The notes under the pieces are model-generated. The model made no database searches, was not told where the DNA came from, and saw nothing but the letters and a program-made list of their open reading frames with translations. This document shows positions 10,644 to 23,059 of a stretch of DNA of 64,000 nucleotides, piece after piece. The stretch's first letter is position 1. Every line of letters begins with the position of its first letter. Both the position numbers and the translations under genes were made by a program. This DNA is from Cyclospora cayetanensis (lineage: Eukaryota; Apicomplexa; Conoidasida; Eucoccidiorida; Eimeriidae). The stretch is from NCBI RefSeq assembly GCF_002999335.1, contig NW_020312036.1, positions 434,001 through 498,000 on the forward strand, written 5' to 3'.

Positions 10644-11876
10644 TGGAGGCCGCTGAAAAGGTGGACGTGTGCCTCGTGGAGCCCATTACCTCCTGCGAGC
10701 GAGGGTGGGAAATAGTCGCTCCCCCCGCTTCCTCCTTCCCTGTTGACTGGCGACTCCTGTCTCGGTTCCCTTCTTTCTACGCCGTCAAGTCTCTAAGCAT
10801 GGCCTCTCAAGTACCGCCTCCTAGCCATTTGTGCGCGGCTGCATGCGCAGTGCTGGATTTCTCGGGACCTTGTCGCGTTCAAGGCCGCCCTTGGGGAAGG
10901 AGAGGTCTATCCGGTAAAACGGAGACAATTCTTCTGTTGTTGCGAAGTACCTTTCTGTACACTGGATGCGGAAATGCAAACTCAGTAGCTGGCCTCAGGA
11001 GGCCCCAAGGGAGAAGCGACGTCGTCGGCTATGGGGCCCCTGCGCATCGTCCCCTGGTAGTGGGTGGTATTGCGGCGGGAATCCTGGAGGCTGAAACTTT
11101 TCTTTCTGCCCCCATTTGACATTCTAACACTTCTTGCTTTTTAACCGAATCTTTTTAATGCCTCACTGTGTACTGGTTGCTTGGCAGAAGAGGCAGGGGT
11201 TCCGTGCTCTGGTGGAGCTCCCAAATCGAGTGGCGGAGTGCACGCGGGGCCCCCTACACCGTGCTCGGGAGAGTGCTTAAAGGGGCCCTACAGACGCTTT
11301 AAGGCCGAAATATCCTACTTTTAAATTTTCTCTACATTTATTTCAGGGGATTTCAACAAGGAGACCGGCAGCAGCCGCTGCGGCACCACACAGGGGGCGG
11401 TTGCGGAGCGCTCACGTCCTGCAGGCTATCCCTGCACTCCAAAGCCCCTAAGGCTGCAACGGCTTAGTTCATCTAATTAAGCAGTCCTTCAAAGAAGCCT
11501 CGTCTAGGGATCACTTTGCGGCCTGCATGAGAGCCCAGGAGACAAGGCTTTCGGCTGCACGGAGCCACCAGTGCGCAAAAATCGACGCTGAAAACACCTA
11601 CTGCCGCTTTTCCCGCTACTGTAGTTTCTAGCCACATCAGCAGTACGGGAGAGGAAGGCAGAGGGGGGTGTGTGTGTATGTATCAATGTATGCATGCATG
11701 TATGTAGGAATGCATGTACGCATGTTCTGGTGCGACTGCTGTGAGCCGGAGAGGCTTATCAGGTAGCTGCGACGGGGAACCTCTAGTCAAAGGACTGCTG
11801 GATTACGACCCGAGATTCCCCTTTCTACTGCTGGCCTCTCCGTGGGTCAGCACATAGAGAAGATTTCAGCCAAGCC
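10644..11876. other. Divergent intergenic region
   Basis: This region separates two divergently oriented genes (TPR-like on minus, basic protein on plus), so it should hold both promoters. I see a short TG/TGTA-repeat at 11668-11724 and no conserved reading frame. An open frame at 10616-11119 on plus overlaps the first exon of the minus-strand gene and has no recognisable features. Confidence 0.45.
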
Positions 11877-14636
11877 ATGAAAACATATTCAGGCAGCGCC
11901 CTCCTACGCTCGGCCCTTACCACGCTCCCTCGAATGAAGCCTGGCGGAGGAGAAGCTAAAGGCACCGGCAACAGTAGCAGCGGCGACAAAACCAGATGGT
12001 GGCTACGGAACAAACAATACAGCAAGTACAGAAAGAAGACTGAAGGCGGCTCAGGAGAAGGAGCTTTCACGTCAACGGCAAAGAGTCGCCGTTTTTTCTC
12101 CTTAAGGCGCCGACCAGCGGCCACACAGGAGGGGCTCTCCACTGTAGGGGACTGCGGCAAACGAGAGACAGAAGAGGGCAGTGCCGGTAACTCGCACAAA
12201 GTTAAGCGAATTTTCTTCAGCTGGACCACCAAGCAGACCGATCTCAGCCCCAAGGCCCTCAAACAAAAGCAGCCACGGGGGCGGAAACTAGCCAGTCTCA
12301 GCCGGCAGCGGCGCAAGGAGAAGCAACTTGAAGGGCAACAACAAGACCAGAACACGCAGCAACTGCAACGTGAAAAGCAGCGCCTTTTGAGGAGAATCCT
12401 TGGGAGCAGCAAGGCCAAGAATACGCGGCAACAAGGGCAGCAGGAGCAGCAGAAGCAAGTGGAAGCGCAGCCGAAGCGTCGTCTGTTCAGTCGCAAGCGC
12501 CATACAGACAAAGGCACCATCACAGGCGAGTTGCATCAGGCAAGCGAGGTACAGCGGCAGCCAGAAGAGCTGCAGGCGTACAAGCACAACGCAAAACTGG
12601 GCTTCTTCAGTTGGACAAGCCGGAGGAATAGGACTTTAAAAACGATGCAGCAGCAAAAGCGATGGCAGTGGCAGAAGCAGCTCCTGCCGTGGAGGCGAAC
12701 CATTGGAAGTCAGCAACAGAGCGAAGCTCCAGAGAGTGAGCGACCGCTCCAACAACAAGTCGAGGCAGCGCGGACCGGCACCCAGAGAAGCAAGCCCCTC
12801 CATACCCTCCACATAATTCAGCGAAGCCGCAATACGAATCCGCTAGGGCAGCAAGAGACACTGCCCTGCATCCAAACGCACGAGGTCTTGCAGCAGTGTG
12901 AGCTGCAACGCGAGGAGCAAAAGCACGATCTGCAAGAGTACAAGCAACAAGAGCATAATCAGCAAGAGCAGCAAGAAAAACAAGTACCAGCCAGAGCGCA
13001 CCAGTGCACGCCTCACTCAGACGCCACCAATGATAGCGTCTCAGCTATGGCTCCTGCACAGCAAACGCAACAGCAGCAAGAGACAGGAGCACTCAAGGTC
13101 GACGCAAGACACAACACCTTGACTTCCGGGAAAAAGTCCTCCCCCCGCGCCATCGATTCGCATCGCAGGCGACACCACAAAAAGAGCCATCGGCCAGTCC
13201 CCAAAGAGACACAGCCGCCCTACGGGGACAAGGCGCTGCAGCAGCAGCTTCAAGAGAGCCTCGAGGAAGACAAGAAGCGCGAAGCGTTGCATGCGCCGCA
13301 GCATGGGGATGATGAGGGGCGATACGAGCACGGAAAGAAGGAGCAGCATCCGGAATCTCGGCGGAGCAGCAAACGCAAAAAGAAGGAAGAAAAGGCCCTG
13401 AAAAGCCTTAAAAGGCTCAATGCTCAAAGGGCGAAGAAGCAAAGGTGGCCTAGGCACCTTGCAGACCACGAACTAGACCAGGCTATGCAGGCTCAAGAAG
13501 AGTCGGAGGAGCTACAGGAGAATCAATGCGAAGCAAGCCAGGTTGGCCAATACATGAAGAATCACAAGCCTGCACTTGCACTGCAAGGGCAGGCAGATAA
13601 GGAGCCGTGCCTCCAGAAGCAGCAAAAGCTTCGGCAGCAGCAGCAAGAAGAAGAAGAGCGACAGTTTCAGCAGCCGATCGAAGACCAGCCACAGCATCAA
13701 GACGCTCCTGGAACGGTTCCTGTTCAGTCCGCAGAGCACGATAACGAGCTGCAAGTCCTACACATGTCTCAGCTGCTGTTGCCAGTAACACTGGAGAGGG
13801 AGCAGCAGCTCCTCCCGTGTGGCATGAGTAGCCATGCACACCCCTCCTGCTCAACGCCCTGCGGTGCGCTGGCAGCAAGAGCAGCAGCAGCAGAGGCAAC
13901 CCGAGTGCCGCATGATGAGCCAGAGCCTCCTCATGCATCCGGAGCGGCGGGGGAACGCGACGAGGCTGAGGCTCGGCAAGCGAAGGCAGTAGAGGACCCT
14001 CGAAGGGCCCCCCTCTCAGAACATGGTGCCACACCCCACGAGAAGGGCGACCAGCGCGCGCAACAGCAAGCGCTTCACAGGGTCGAGAGGGTTGGCTCTG
14101 CATCAGCGGTCTCAACTCCCCAAGAGGATGATATTGGAGAGGCGACACCCACGGAGCATCATCGCGGCCTACTTCATCACTTGCGGCGCCCCCACAAACG
14201 CTATTCCTCCCCCTTCGCTTCCCTGCCGGCTCAACAGCGTGCAGCAGAACTGCCGACATCCGAAGAGCAGCAGCAACTCCCTCCTAGGATGTCTTACAGC
14301 CTGCCCAACCCCACACAGTCCGAGCGCCGAGCTCGCGGGCGCAAGGCCCCTAGAGGAGAATTCGAGTTGCCAATTCGCACGGTTCGCAGCCACGGCAATG
14401 CCCTCTACAAGGACCAGGAGAAGGAAAAGAAGCAGCACTTGCAGCAGCATCCAAGGCAGCTAGAAGCGCAGCTCGAGGAGCAGTCGATCAGTCTGACCCC
14501 GCAGGCCCGTTGCGATATCAGTAGGGTGTTGCAAAGTTTTGTTGCCATCGGTGCGAGCTTCATGGTGGCTTTACGGGCGCTGCTGCAGGCTGCAACAACG
14601 AGCCGCAACAACTACCCAAGCGGCACCCACACGTGA
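11877..14636 (+). CDS. Lys/Arg/Gln-rich protein with repeated FFSW-type motif
   Basis: A single frame of 919 residues starts at the ATG at 11877. The sequence is very rich in Lys, Arg, Gln and Glu. A short motif recurs in the N-terminal third: RRFFSLRR, KRIFFSWTT, KRRLFSRKR and KLGFFSWTS, spaced roughly 50-90 residues apart, so there are at least four degenerate copies of basic-FFS-(W)-T/R. The C-terminus ends with a hydrophobic helix (about residues 880-905), which might anchor it to a membrane. There is no N-terminal signal peptide. Unlike neighbouring genes it uses mixed codons with few pure CAG runs, which supports real coding. I do not recognise a family. Confidence 0.65.
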   Translation: MKTYSGSALLRSALTTLPRMKPGGGEAKGTGNSSSGDKTRWWLRNKQYSKYRKKTEGGSGEGAFTSTAKSRRFFSLRRRPAATQEGLSTVGDCGKRETEEGSAGNSHKVKRIFFSWTTKQTDLSPKALKQKQPRGRKLASLSRQRRKEKQLEGQQQDQNTQQLQREKQRLLRRILGSSKAKNTRQQGQQEQQKQVEAQPKRRLFSRKRHTDKGTITGELHQASEVQRQPEELQAYKHNAKLGFFSWTSRRNRTLKTMQQQKRWQWQKQLLPWRRTIGSQQQSEAPESERPLQQQVEAARTGTQRSKPLHTLHIIQRSRNTNPLGQQETLPCIQTHEVLQQCELQREEQKHDLQEYKQQEHNQQEQQEKQVPARAHQCTPHSDATNDSVSAMAPAQQTQQQQETGALKVDARHNTLTSGKKSSPRAIDSHRRRHHKKSHRPVPKETQPPYGDKALQQQLQESLEEDKKREALHAPQHGDDEGRYEHGKKEQHPESRRSSKRKKKEEKALKSLKRLNAQRAKKQRWPRHLADHELDQAMQAQEESEELQENQCEASQVGQYMKNHKPALALQGQADKEPCLQKQQKLRQQQQEEEERQFQQPIEDQPQHQDAPGTVPVQSAEHDNELQVLHMSQLLLPVTLEREQQLLPCGMSSHAHPSCSTPCGALAARAAAAEATRVPHDEPEPPHASGAAGERDEAEARQAKAVEDPRRAPLSEHGATPHEKGDQRAQQQALHRVERVGSASAVSTPQEDDIGEATPTEHHRGLLHHLRRPHKRYSSPFASLPAQQRAAELPTSEEQQQLPPRMSYSLPNPTQSERRARGRKAPRGEFELPIRTVRSHGNALYKDQEKEKKQHLQQHPRQLEAQLEEQSISLTPQARCDISRVLQSFVAIGASFMVALRALLQAATTSRNNYPSGTHT

Positions 14637-16602
14637 GAAGCGACAACAGCACTCGATGGAGACACTTGGAAACTTACCAACAAGCAGACCAGGATCTAAG
14701 CTAGCCCGCTGCGTCTAGCCTCCCCGGCAGACGGAACGCCAAACATGACCTTGCTTGGCAGAACGCCCTTTCGTCCTGAGGGCCAAGGACGGATTCAGCG
14801 TGAGGGGATCTTTCTAACAAGTCGGTATTTAAGGCTGCCCCCTATCGACGCACTGTCTCCTGGCAGCCGCGAAGTGTTGAGCCTCCTGAGCACCAGTCTT
14901 GCGGGCAGTCGCTCGCGCAAGGCCGAGTGCTGTTACGTTAAAGGGTCGGCAGCAAAAGAGAGAGCTGCATGTAGGGGCGACACTCCTAGAACACACGGGA
15001 CCTTTGATCTGTGCAGCACCACAAACCAACTCGTGCGACTCCCCCTCTATGGTTTTTCGCGGGGAGACGCTTGCCTCCAAACGTAATCTAGATCACCACA
15101 ACGTTACTGAGGGTTTCCTCAAAGAGCTTCCTTTTCTTCCCTCTTCGGCCCGCCCTTCAGAGTTCAGCATGAGAGGAGACGGACAGCCAGGGTGCACGTC
15201 GTTGTAGCTCCAAGCGCACCGAGTATTCACAGCTAATTACACACAGCGTGTAGCACAAAGGCGCACGACCTTGCGGCGTGTTGTTTCGAATTGACGCTCC
15301 TCTGCGATACCCAAGGTCTATGCATGGACAGACCGACAGACTCGTCAAATCTCTGCACATTCATGGTGAAATATAATTGCTGGAAAGCGCCCGAGCCTAC
15401 CAACTGAGGGAGCTCGAAATAGCTTCCTCAGTTGCATGTAGCAGGTATCTAATTGGACACCACTCGGCAGAGCCAACCGCAAATAGTACGTGCCTTTGGC
15501 GTCACAGAAGTTCGCGGTGCAGTGCAGTGCAGCCTATTTTGCACGGGATAACCCTGAGCCTTCTAGGCGCTATGGTGTCGGAGGTCAAGGGGCGCAGCAC
15601 AAGGCATGTGCGCAGTTGGAATCCCCTTCCTCGTCGCCTTTCTGTGTACCCAGTCCCCTCTCTTCTCACAGACAATGGCCCTTAGTTCCCCCTAGCAAAA
15701 CGCCCTTAAGCCAAAGCTGTGCCTGACGGCCCTCAGTTTGCAGCTAAAATAGTCGCCAAGAAGTGCAGCTGAGGAAGCGGCTCGCTATACGCCGTGCACT
15801 CAGCTAAAAGGACTCCTCCCCCGAAAAACACTCAGGATCCCCGACCGCAAAGGCACTAGAGGCCTTTTCAGGGGAGCCTGCTGTCCTTCTCGCAGCTCCC
15901 GCGGTTGCAGTGCGCGAGGAGGTATTTTTATGAGTGTTGGGGGAAGCAGCGCAGGGAGCAGCAACACACGCAGACAGTCACAGCAGGAGAGGAGAAAAGC
16001 GGCAGAGAGGAACGGTGGGTGGCTGGCAGCTGCAAGAGGCAGGGGAGATTATCAAACGTGTGAACGTAGGTATAAACACAGCAGCAGCCGTAGCAGCCGT
16101 AGTAGCAGGAGCAGCGACGACCGAATCGCGGTCGGGCATGAGGAGCTGGGTTTGCCGAGGGCTAGAGGGAGTCCAATCTTCTTAGCAGATCAAAAAGGAT
16201 AGCAATAATACCACATTGCCGGCCGAAATACGGAGAGCATTTAATCGGGGATCTGCCTGAGACTGCTGGAGTCTGGAGGGTGGAGTCGGTGGCGGGTTCC
16301 TGGCAGTTGTTGCTGTGACTGTGTGGTCCTAAAGGAGGCGCCATGGATGGTATTTCTCTGTATTTTTGGTGAATTATTCGCTCGAGGGCACTTGGTTGTG
16401 GCTGAAAAGGCCCGGAGGGAGGGGGCGGTTGCTGGGTGTCGTGCACTCTCCTGTCAGGAGCAGAGCTGCTGCTAGAACCGCGAAGCTCAGCAACGAACAG
16501 CAAAGGCAGCGGCAGCGTCTGGCGCTGCATCGTGAGCAGCATGACTTTTTTTTTTGAGGCAATGTGGGTGTCCCCTGCGGCTCTGCGTACACTGCAGTCT
16601 TG
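14637..16602. other. Intergenic upstream of APC1
   Basis: No supportable gene. A 90-codon Ser/Arg-rich frame with an ATG at 15930 (ending 16202) shows no recognisable features. A T-run at 16544-16555 precedes the APC1 frame, so an upstream exon ending in a CAG acceptor just before 16603 cannot be excluded. Confidence 0.45.
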
Positions 16603-19600
16603 ATGCTGCTGGACGTGGCAGCCGCGGAAGGCTGCGTAACTCGCGCCTACCCATGCCCGCTGGAAGACACAGTCATCACTCCATTTATCCTGGGGGGCGA
16701 GGAGGGATCCTTCCCTGGAGAATGCAGCTGCTTTTGCAGCGGCACCCCGTGCGGCAGCAGCAGCTGCTGCTGCAGCAGCAACAACAGCGGCCACCTCTCT
16801 CGGGAGCCGGAGGACGGCTCGCTTCCCCTGCAGTCTGCGCCGCGCTGTACGTCCACAACAGCACCACCGGCAGCAGCAGCTTCCCCCCCAGGCACCTCGA
16901 CTTCCAATGGCAGCGCGTATCCTGCTTCCCACAGCAGGAGAGGCGCAGCTGCGCATGCAGCGGCAACAAGGGCATCGGCACGAACGGCTGGAGCTCGAAA
17001 GGGTTGCGGGGGAGTAGGAGAGCATCAGGATGTCATTCTGAGTGATTTGGCATGTTTGAGTCAGTCCTTGAGAGCTGTTGCCGCGCGTCGTGTTCATGCT
17101 GCAGCTGCTGCTGCAGCTGCTGCTGCAGCTACAGGAGGAGCAGCCGCTACAGCAACTTCGGCCTTGAGCCCTTCGGCTGTCGCGGCAGCACAAGCAGCCG
17201 CAGCAGAAGCCGCAGCGGAAGATGCAGCACTATTTGCTGCGCAAAGATGGTGCTTGTTGCAGCAGCAGGAGCACAGGGTTCCCTGTCTGCTGCGGCAGCA
17301 GCCGCTGCTCGCATGCGGACGTGAGGGAGTCGCGCATATTCAGCTGTATGGACACCTGAGGCGCGCTGCTGTTACGGTCGGGACGGTCGTGGCGAAGGCT
17401 GTGCGTACAGCGCATGCGCCTATTGCAGCCGTTCTAGCACCTGCTGCTAGCGGCTCAGCAGCTGCTGCTTCAGCAGCGGGAGAGAGCCGCAGCTCACGGC
17501 AGAGTGGGCAGCCTCTGCGTCTCTGGATTCTAGAGAGAGACGGAAGCGGGGAGCGCGCGCTTGTGGAATGCTTCGATGTTAGCAGCACAAGCAGCAGCAG
17601 CAGCGGCATACAAGTCGCAGCAGCGGAGCGACAGCTGGCTGTCGACGTTCCCGTTGCGGCTCGCCACATTTGGGTAACTGCAGCTTTGGCAAGTGTTGCA
17701 TTTATCCTTCCTAACACGATGCCTTTCCCCATGCAACACTCCCAAAAGCAAGAGCAGCAGCAGCAACGTAATCCAGAGCAGCAGCAGCAACATAAGCCAG
17801 AGCAGCAGCAGCAGCATAAGCCAGAGCAGCAGCAGCAGCATAAGCCAGAGCGGCAGCAGCAGCAGCAAGAGCAGCAGCACAAGCAAGAGCCGCTTATGGT
17901 AGCAACAGGGAACTGTGCGCGTGTTATCCTCTTCTCTGTGTCTGTACGGGGAGGTGGCAGGGCAAGGCCAGTTATGTTTCGATGTTGTAGCGGCTGCGTC
18001 AGTAATATTCGCAGGAGCGATCGCTGCAGCACTGGCGTCTGCAGTATTCATCAGAGTGCTGATGCGTATGTTCGCTTCACCCACGCAGGAGGCAGCAGCA
18101 GTGACACTTATTCAGTGACGGTGTTGGGAATTCTCAATGAGCTGCCTCTGGCCGTTGCAGTAGCACCTGCAACGCAGCGACTTCTGCTGCTCCTTCTCCT
18201 GCCGCTAGACGAAGAAGAAGCACTCTCCCTAGAGCATCAGCAATGTCAACAGGAGCACTATGCAAAACAGCAACTGCAACAACAAGAGCAAGATCAACAA
18301 CAACAAGATCAAGATCAACAGCAAGATCAACAACGAGATCAACAACGAGATCAACAACAACAAGATCAACAAGATCAACAACAGCAACAAGATCAACAGC
18401 AGCAACAAGATCAACAACAGCAGCACCTACACCAACCAGATCAACAACAACAGCAGCAATATCAACAGTACCAACAAGATCAACAGCAATCACAAGGGAA
18501 AGATGAGAGAGTGCTGCAAGGCGGGCTGCCTCTGCAGAAGCTTCTTCTCACTTCGCAGCAGCAGCAGCGTCTGCATCAACTGACTCTGCCTCGGTGTCTC
18601 GGGAGTGCGCCTCTCTATGAGCTGCAGCAAATCGCATCTTTTTCTTTGGAGCAGACACGAGAAGTAGCAGCAGATGCTCCGTCTAAGGCAGCTGCAGCGA
18701 CAGCAGCAGCAGCACGGGCTGCTGCTGCTGCTGCGATTCCACCTGAAGCGATGCGTGAGGCTTGCGCAGCTCCACTCTGTCCCCCTGCGCTGCTGCTGCT
18801 CCCGTATGGCAGTCCTTATGCTGTGGAGACACGCTTGCGGGTGCTTCTGCTGCTGGAGCAATGCCACAAACTGTTGTTGCTGCCTCTTCCCACAAGCTGC
18901 AGCCCTTGCAGCAGCAGCAAAACTTGCAGCAGCACGTATAGCGTTATTGCTGACATCCTTGCCTTTTGCTGCTTGAAGAATTCGGCGGAAACGGCGGCAG
19001 CGTCAGCCTCTTTACCGCTATCCGATGCAGCTGCGCGCGATGGTCGTATAGACGGCAGTTCTCGTGTGCTTGTTTCCCTTCCTGCTGTGTCGCTGCAACA
19101 GCAAGGGCGGTGCCAAAGCTCCTGCGCAACAAAGTGCTGCTCCTTCCCAGTGCTGCAGCATGAGCTGCCACAGCATTTTGTGGGGTTACACCTGGACGGA
19201 GTGCTGCGGCTGTATGCAGGGGACTTGCTCCTGCAGCAGCTGGTGCTGCTGCATCCAGACAGAGGTTTGGCATGCGCAGCTGCTGCTCCAGTTGCCGTCA
19301 GCCCCTTAGCAGCAAACACCTTCCGAGTGACGCTGCTGCTGCAGCAGCAGCAGCAGCAGCAGCGTCCGCCCTCACCAGGTTGTCTGCCTCAACTTCCTCA
19401 GCAGTGTCGAACTCTGCAGCACCGGAGACAGCTGCAGTTGCGCCGCCTCAAGAGCTTCCGCTGCAGCGTGCGGTTGCAACAGAGCAGCTGGCTGCTACGC
19501 GCATGCATGCACACCCTTGCGGCGCTGCTGCAGCCGCAAGCAGCTGCACTTTTGCTGCCTGCTGTCTTCCGCTTCTGCCAGTCTCCACATGCCCTGGCCT

Positions 19601-20863
19601 CCTACCAGTCAGGCATCTTGAGTGCTTCTCTTGAATCCGCCAACCTCGCGACGTTCGAGTGGAAGGCCTTTTGCTCGCTCCTCTGCCTCGAAACATGCGT
19701 CACCCCCTGCAGTCAAGAGAGCAGCGAAGGCAGCAGCAGCTGCAACAGCGGAAACGAGCACTTTGAAGTCATGGAAGTGGGGGTGCAGCTGCTTGAACAG
19801 CCCTCTGATACGCTTCTTGGGGGCCAAGACGACTTACCCCTCCCTTCTCAGAAGCATCAGCAAACACAATTCGCAAAACACCAGACACCCCTCAACGTGC
19901 GAAAGATTCCACAGAAGCGGCGCCGAGTTGCTGAATTTTTTCCGCGCTCTCAGCAGGCGAATCGCTGCTGCAGCGATCGAGGTAGGCCACAAGCAGCAAC
20001 AAGTGCAAGTGCATCAACACAAGCAGCAACAAGTGCAACAGCAGCCCTCCTCCGATCTCTTGAAGAGGATGGACTAGGATCACTGTCTGCAATCATTCGC
20101 GGCGCTCACGGCTGCCTAGAGCAGCTTGATCAGCAAGAAGAGCAGGCACAGCAACACGAGGCGTCGCAGACAGATTCTCCAGCAGCATCTTCCACGCCTC
20201 CTGCGTCACTGCCTGCAAAGGCCTCTGCAGCCAGCAGCAGCAGCTGCTGCTGCTGCACCGTCGGGGAGTGGCAGCAGCTTGGCTTCCGCACGCAGATGCC
20301 CTGTGTCTTTTTGGTGCTGCATTTGCTACTCGAGGACCTTCTCCTGCGTCAGGTGTCAGTACACCAGGAGGTGCAGCAACTTGCGCGGCTCTTGCACACC
20401 CTGGCTCGCCTTTTTAAACTCCCTCTCTTCGCTAGTTACTACCAGTGCTACTTCCCCGCCTTGCAGCAAGCGCAGCAGCAGCACAGCAGCAGCAACAGCA
20501 ACCCCTTCAGCGTCTGCTGCTGCACAGGAAACTTGAGATGCGTGCACCTCCTTCGGCATTTCGCCGTTGCTGCTGCTCAAGCCGCAACGGGAGGCCCTCA
20601 CTTACACGGCACCGATGCTGCAGCAATTGCAGCTGCTGCAGCATGCAGCTGCAGCAGCTGTGAGCCGCCGCTGCTCGTCTGGCTAAGGCACCTGCAGGAG
20701 GTGCCTTCCTGTGTTTCACTGTTGGAAAAGCTGGCGAGCAGTAGACATGGGCAGGGGCGTCATTGCACAGCAGCAGCAGCATCCTTGCAGCGCCTTATAA
20801 GGAGACGCAAGGCTGCTGCTGCTGCTGCTACTGCTGCTACTACTGCTGCTGCTACTACTACTG

Positions 20864-20895
<32 letters not shown>

Positions 20896-23021
20896 TCCCC
20901 CGAGCAGCAACCCCGAGCCACCGGCAGAATCAGCGGCGAATGCAGCAGCAACAGAACTCACAACACTCAAAATATCGAAGCGCTCGCAAGTGTACCTTGC
21001 AGCGAGGATACAATGGACTTACGGAGTTCGCCGCTGCCACATCAACCACACACAGTGCTGTATCCGTCCCTTATGCTGCCATTAACACGCTTTGCTGCTT
21101 GTGCTGTTGCTACAGCCTACGGCGCAAAAGTGCACCAGCTGTTTCCCGACGTAATAACTCCCCAGGGGCCCCCACGGTGCAGCCTCTCCACGAACGGGCA
21201 GCAACAAGAGCAGCAGCAGCAACAAGAGCAGCAGCAGCAACAAGAGGACGGCGCTTTGTGGGAGGTGTTGCAGCTCAGCAGCAGAGCAGGCTTGGATAAC
21301 AGGCTACTGCAGCAGTTGATGCTGCCGCTGCGGCTATGGTTGAGTCAGGTGTTTCGTCGATTGGGTGTGACTGAGGATTTGTTGAGGCGGGGCCTTACTG
21401 AGCAGCAGCTGCTGCTGCTTCGCCGAACGGATGTTGCAGCAAACCGTCTGCTGCTGCGAGCCGTGCAGCGGCGTGCTGCCATTGCATGCTGCACAAGCAG
21501 AAGCAGAAGCACAAGCCTCGAGAACGAGGCCTTAGCGGCTGCTGCAGGGGAGATGCTGGTGCGTGCTGTTGTGGCATCGAGCTACAGATCTCGCGAGCAG
21601 GATTCTAGCGAAGGGCGCAGCGGAGGAGGCGGCAGCAGCAGTAAGCTGGGTACAGACAGCCTGCCTGCACAGCAGCAGCAGCAGCAAGAAGAAGAAGAGC
21701 AGCAGCAGCAGGAGCAGCAGCAGCAGGAGGGCAGCAGGCTGCTCAGCAGTGGCAGTACCTTGGCGAGTCTGGCGAAGCGTCTCTTGGACTGCACGCTGCA
21801 GTGCAGTGCGCGGGTGTTGCTGGAGTCTGCTGCCGCAGCAGCTGCTGCTGTTTCCGAGGATCTGTTGCGGCAGAGGCAGCAGCAAGCGCTTGAGCGTCGG
21901 CTGTCCCTTCCTCTGGGGTGGGGTGCCCTCAGACTGGGATCGGCGGATCCCGAGGTTTTTCTTCATTCTCGTTTAGCAGTGCCTCCCATGGATCTGCGCT
22001 GCCAGCTCGTGGCCGTTGCTCCCCTGCAGCAGCAGCAGCAGCAGCTGCAGCAGCCGAGACAGCAGCAGCAGCACCTGCTGCAGCAGCCTACGACTGACTT
22101 TTCGTGGGACGTTGTAGACGAAGAGACCTTGCCACTGCAGTTCTCTCCGGAAGCCTTTTGCGCTGCGGGAGCTGCCGGCGTTGGGGAGACAGGGGCCCCC
22201 TCTGCCCCTCTGGGGGGGGCCCCCGCAGGGGCCCCCCCCGCTGTGAGAGGCACAGGTCGCCGAGCCTGTGAGCGACGACGTGTTCTGCACATGCAGCTTC
22301 CGTTAGGATATCAGCGTGCCAAAGTGCGAGTGTCTGCGGAAGCACTCACGTGGCCGGCTTTTAGCAACGCATGTGCTGCTGCTTTGGCTGTTGTCAGCCT
22401 GCAGCGTCGGCGACGGGTTGAAGCGGCGGCAGCCGCTGCGGGAAGGATGCACGGTGAGGAGAAGCCTCTCTGCTGCAGTGTCTGTGCATGCTGCGCCGCG
22501 ACGAGAGGCAAGGCGCCGCAACCCCCTTCGGGAGGAGACATCCCGCGTGCGAGGTTTCCTCCGGATCAGCAGCAGTTTGAGACGAGCCGCTTCTGGCAGT
22601 GGCTGCTGCGGCACAAGGACGCGCTAACGGGGGCAGAATTCGGAGGAGTCTGCTTCGGACTGTCTCTACAGGGGCACCTGCAGCAGCTGCGGAGTGCGGA
22701 TTGGGTGCGGTTGCTGCAGACAGCGTCTGCGGATAATAGCGCGCTGCTCGTGGGTCTGCTGCTCGCAGCCTGCTGCAGCAACATTGGCACTTGCAGCACC
22801 AGTATCCGGCGGCTTTGTTTCCTCCATCTGCCTCCCTCCCCCGTCATGACATCCGCCTTTTTCAGCAGCAGCGGCAGTAGCAGCAGCAACAATACAAGCG
22901 GCAGCGGCTCCGTAGAAGCCGCAGCTCTTGTAGGCCTCGGTGTACTCCACTTCGGCTCGGGAGACGCAGCCTTGACGCGCACGCTGCTGCAGCACCTGCT
23001 GCACCCCCCGTGGCTCTTGAT

Positions 23022-23059
<38 letters not shown>

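Noticed and set aside
15930..16202. 90-codon Ser/Arg-rich frame upstream of APC1
   Set aside because: AGC/CGT triplet repeat translation without motif; no junction into APC1 in phase.
16162..17193. 343-codon minus-strand frame over the APC1 start
   Set aside because: Its composition (Ser/Cys/Arg runs) is that of a CAG-rich shadow of APC1 on the other strand.
17745..18495. CRISPR-like or minisatellite array
   Set aside because: There are no conserved repeats separated by unique spacers; these are coding triplet repeats in a eukaryotic gene.
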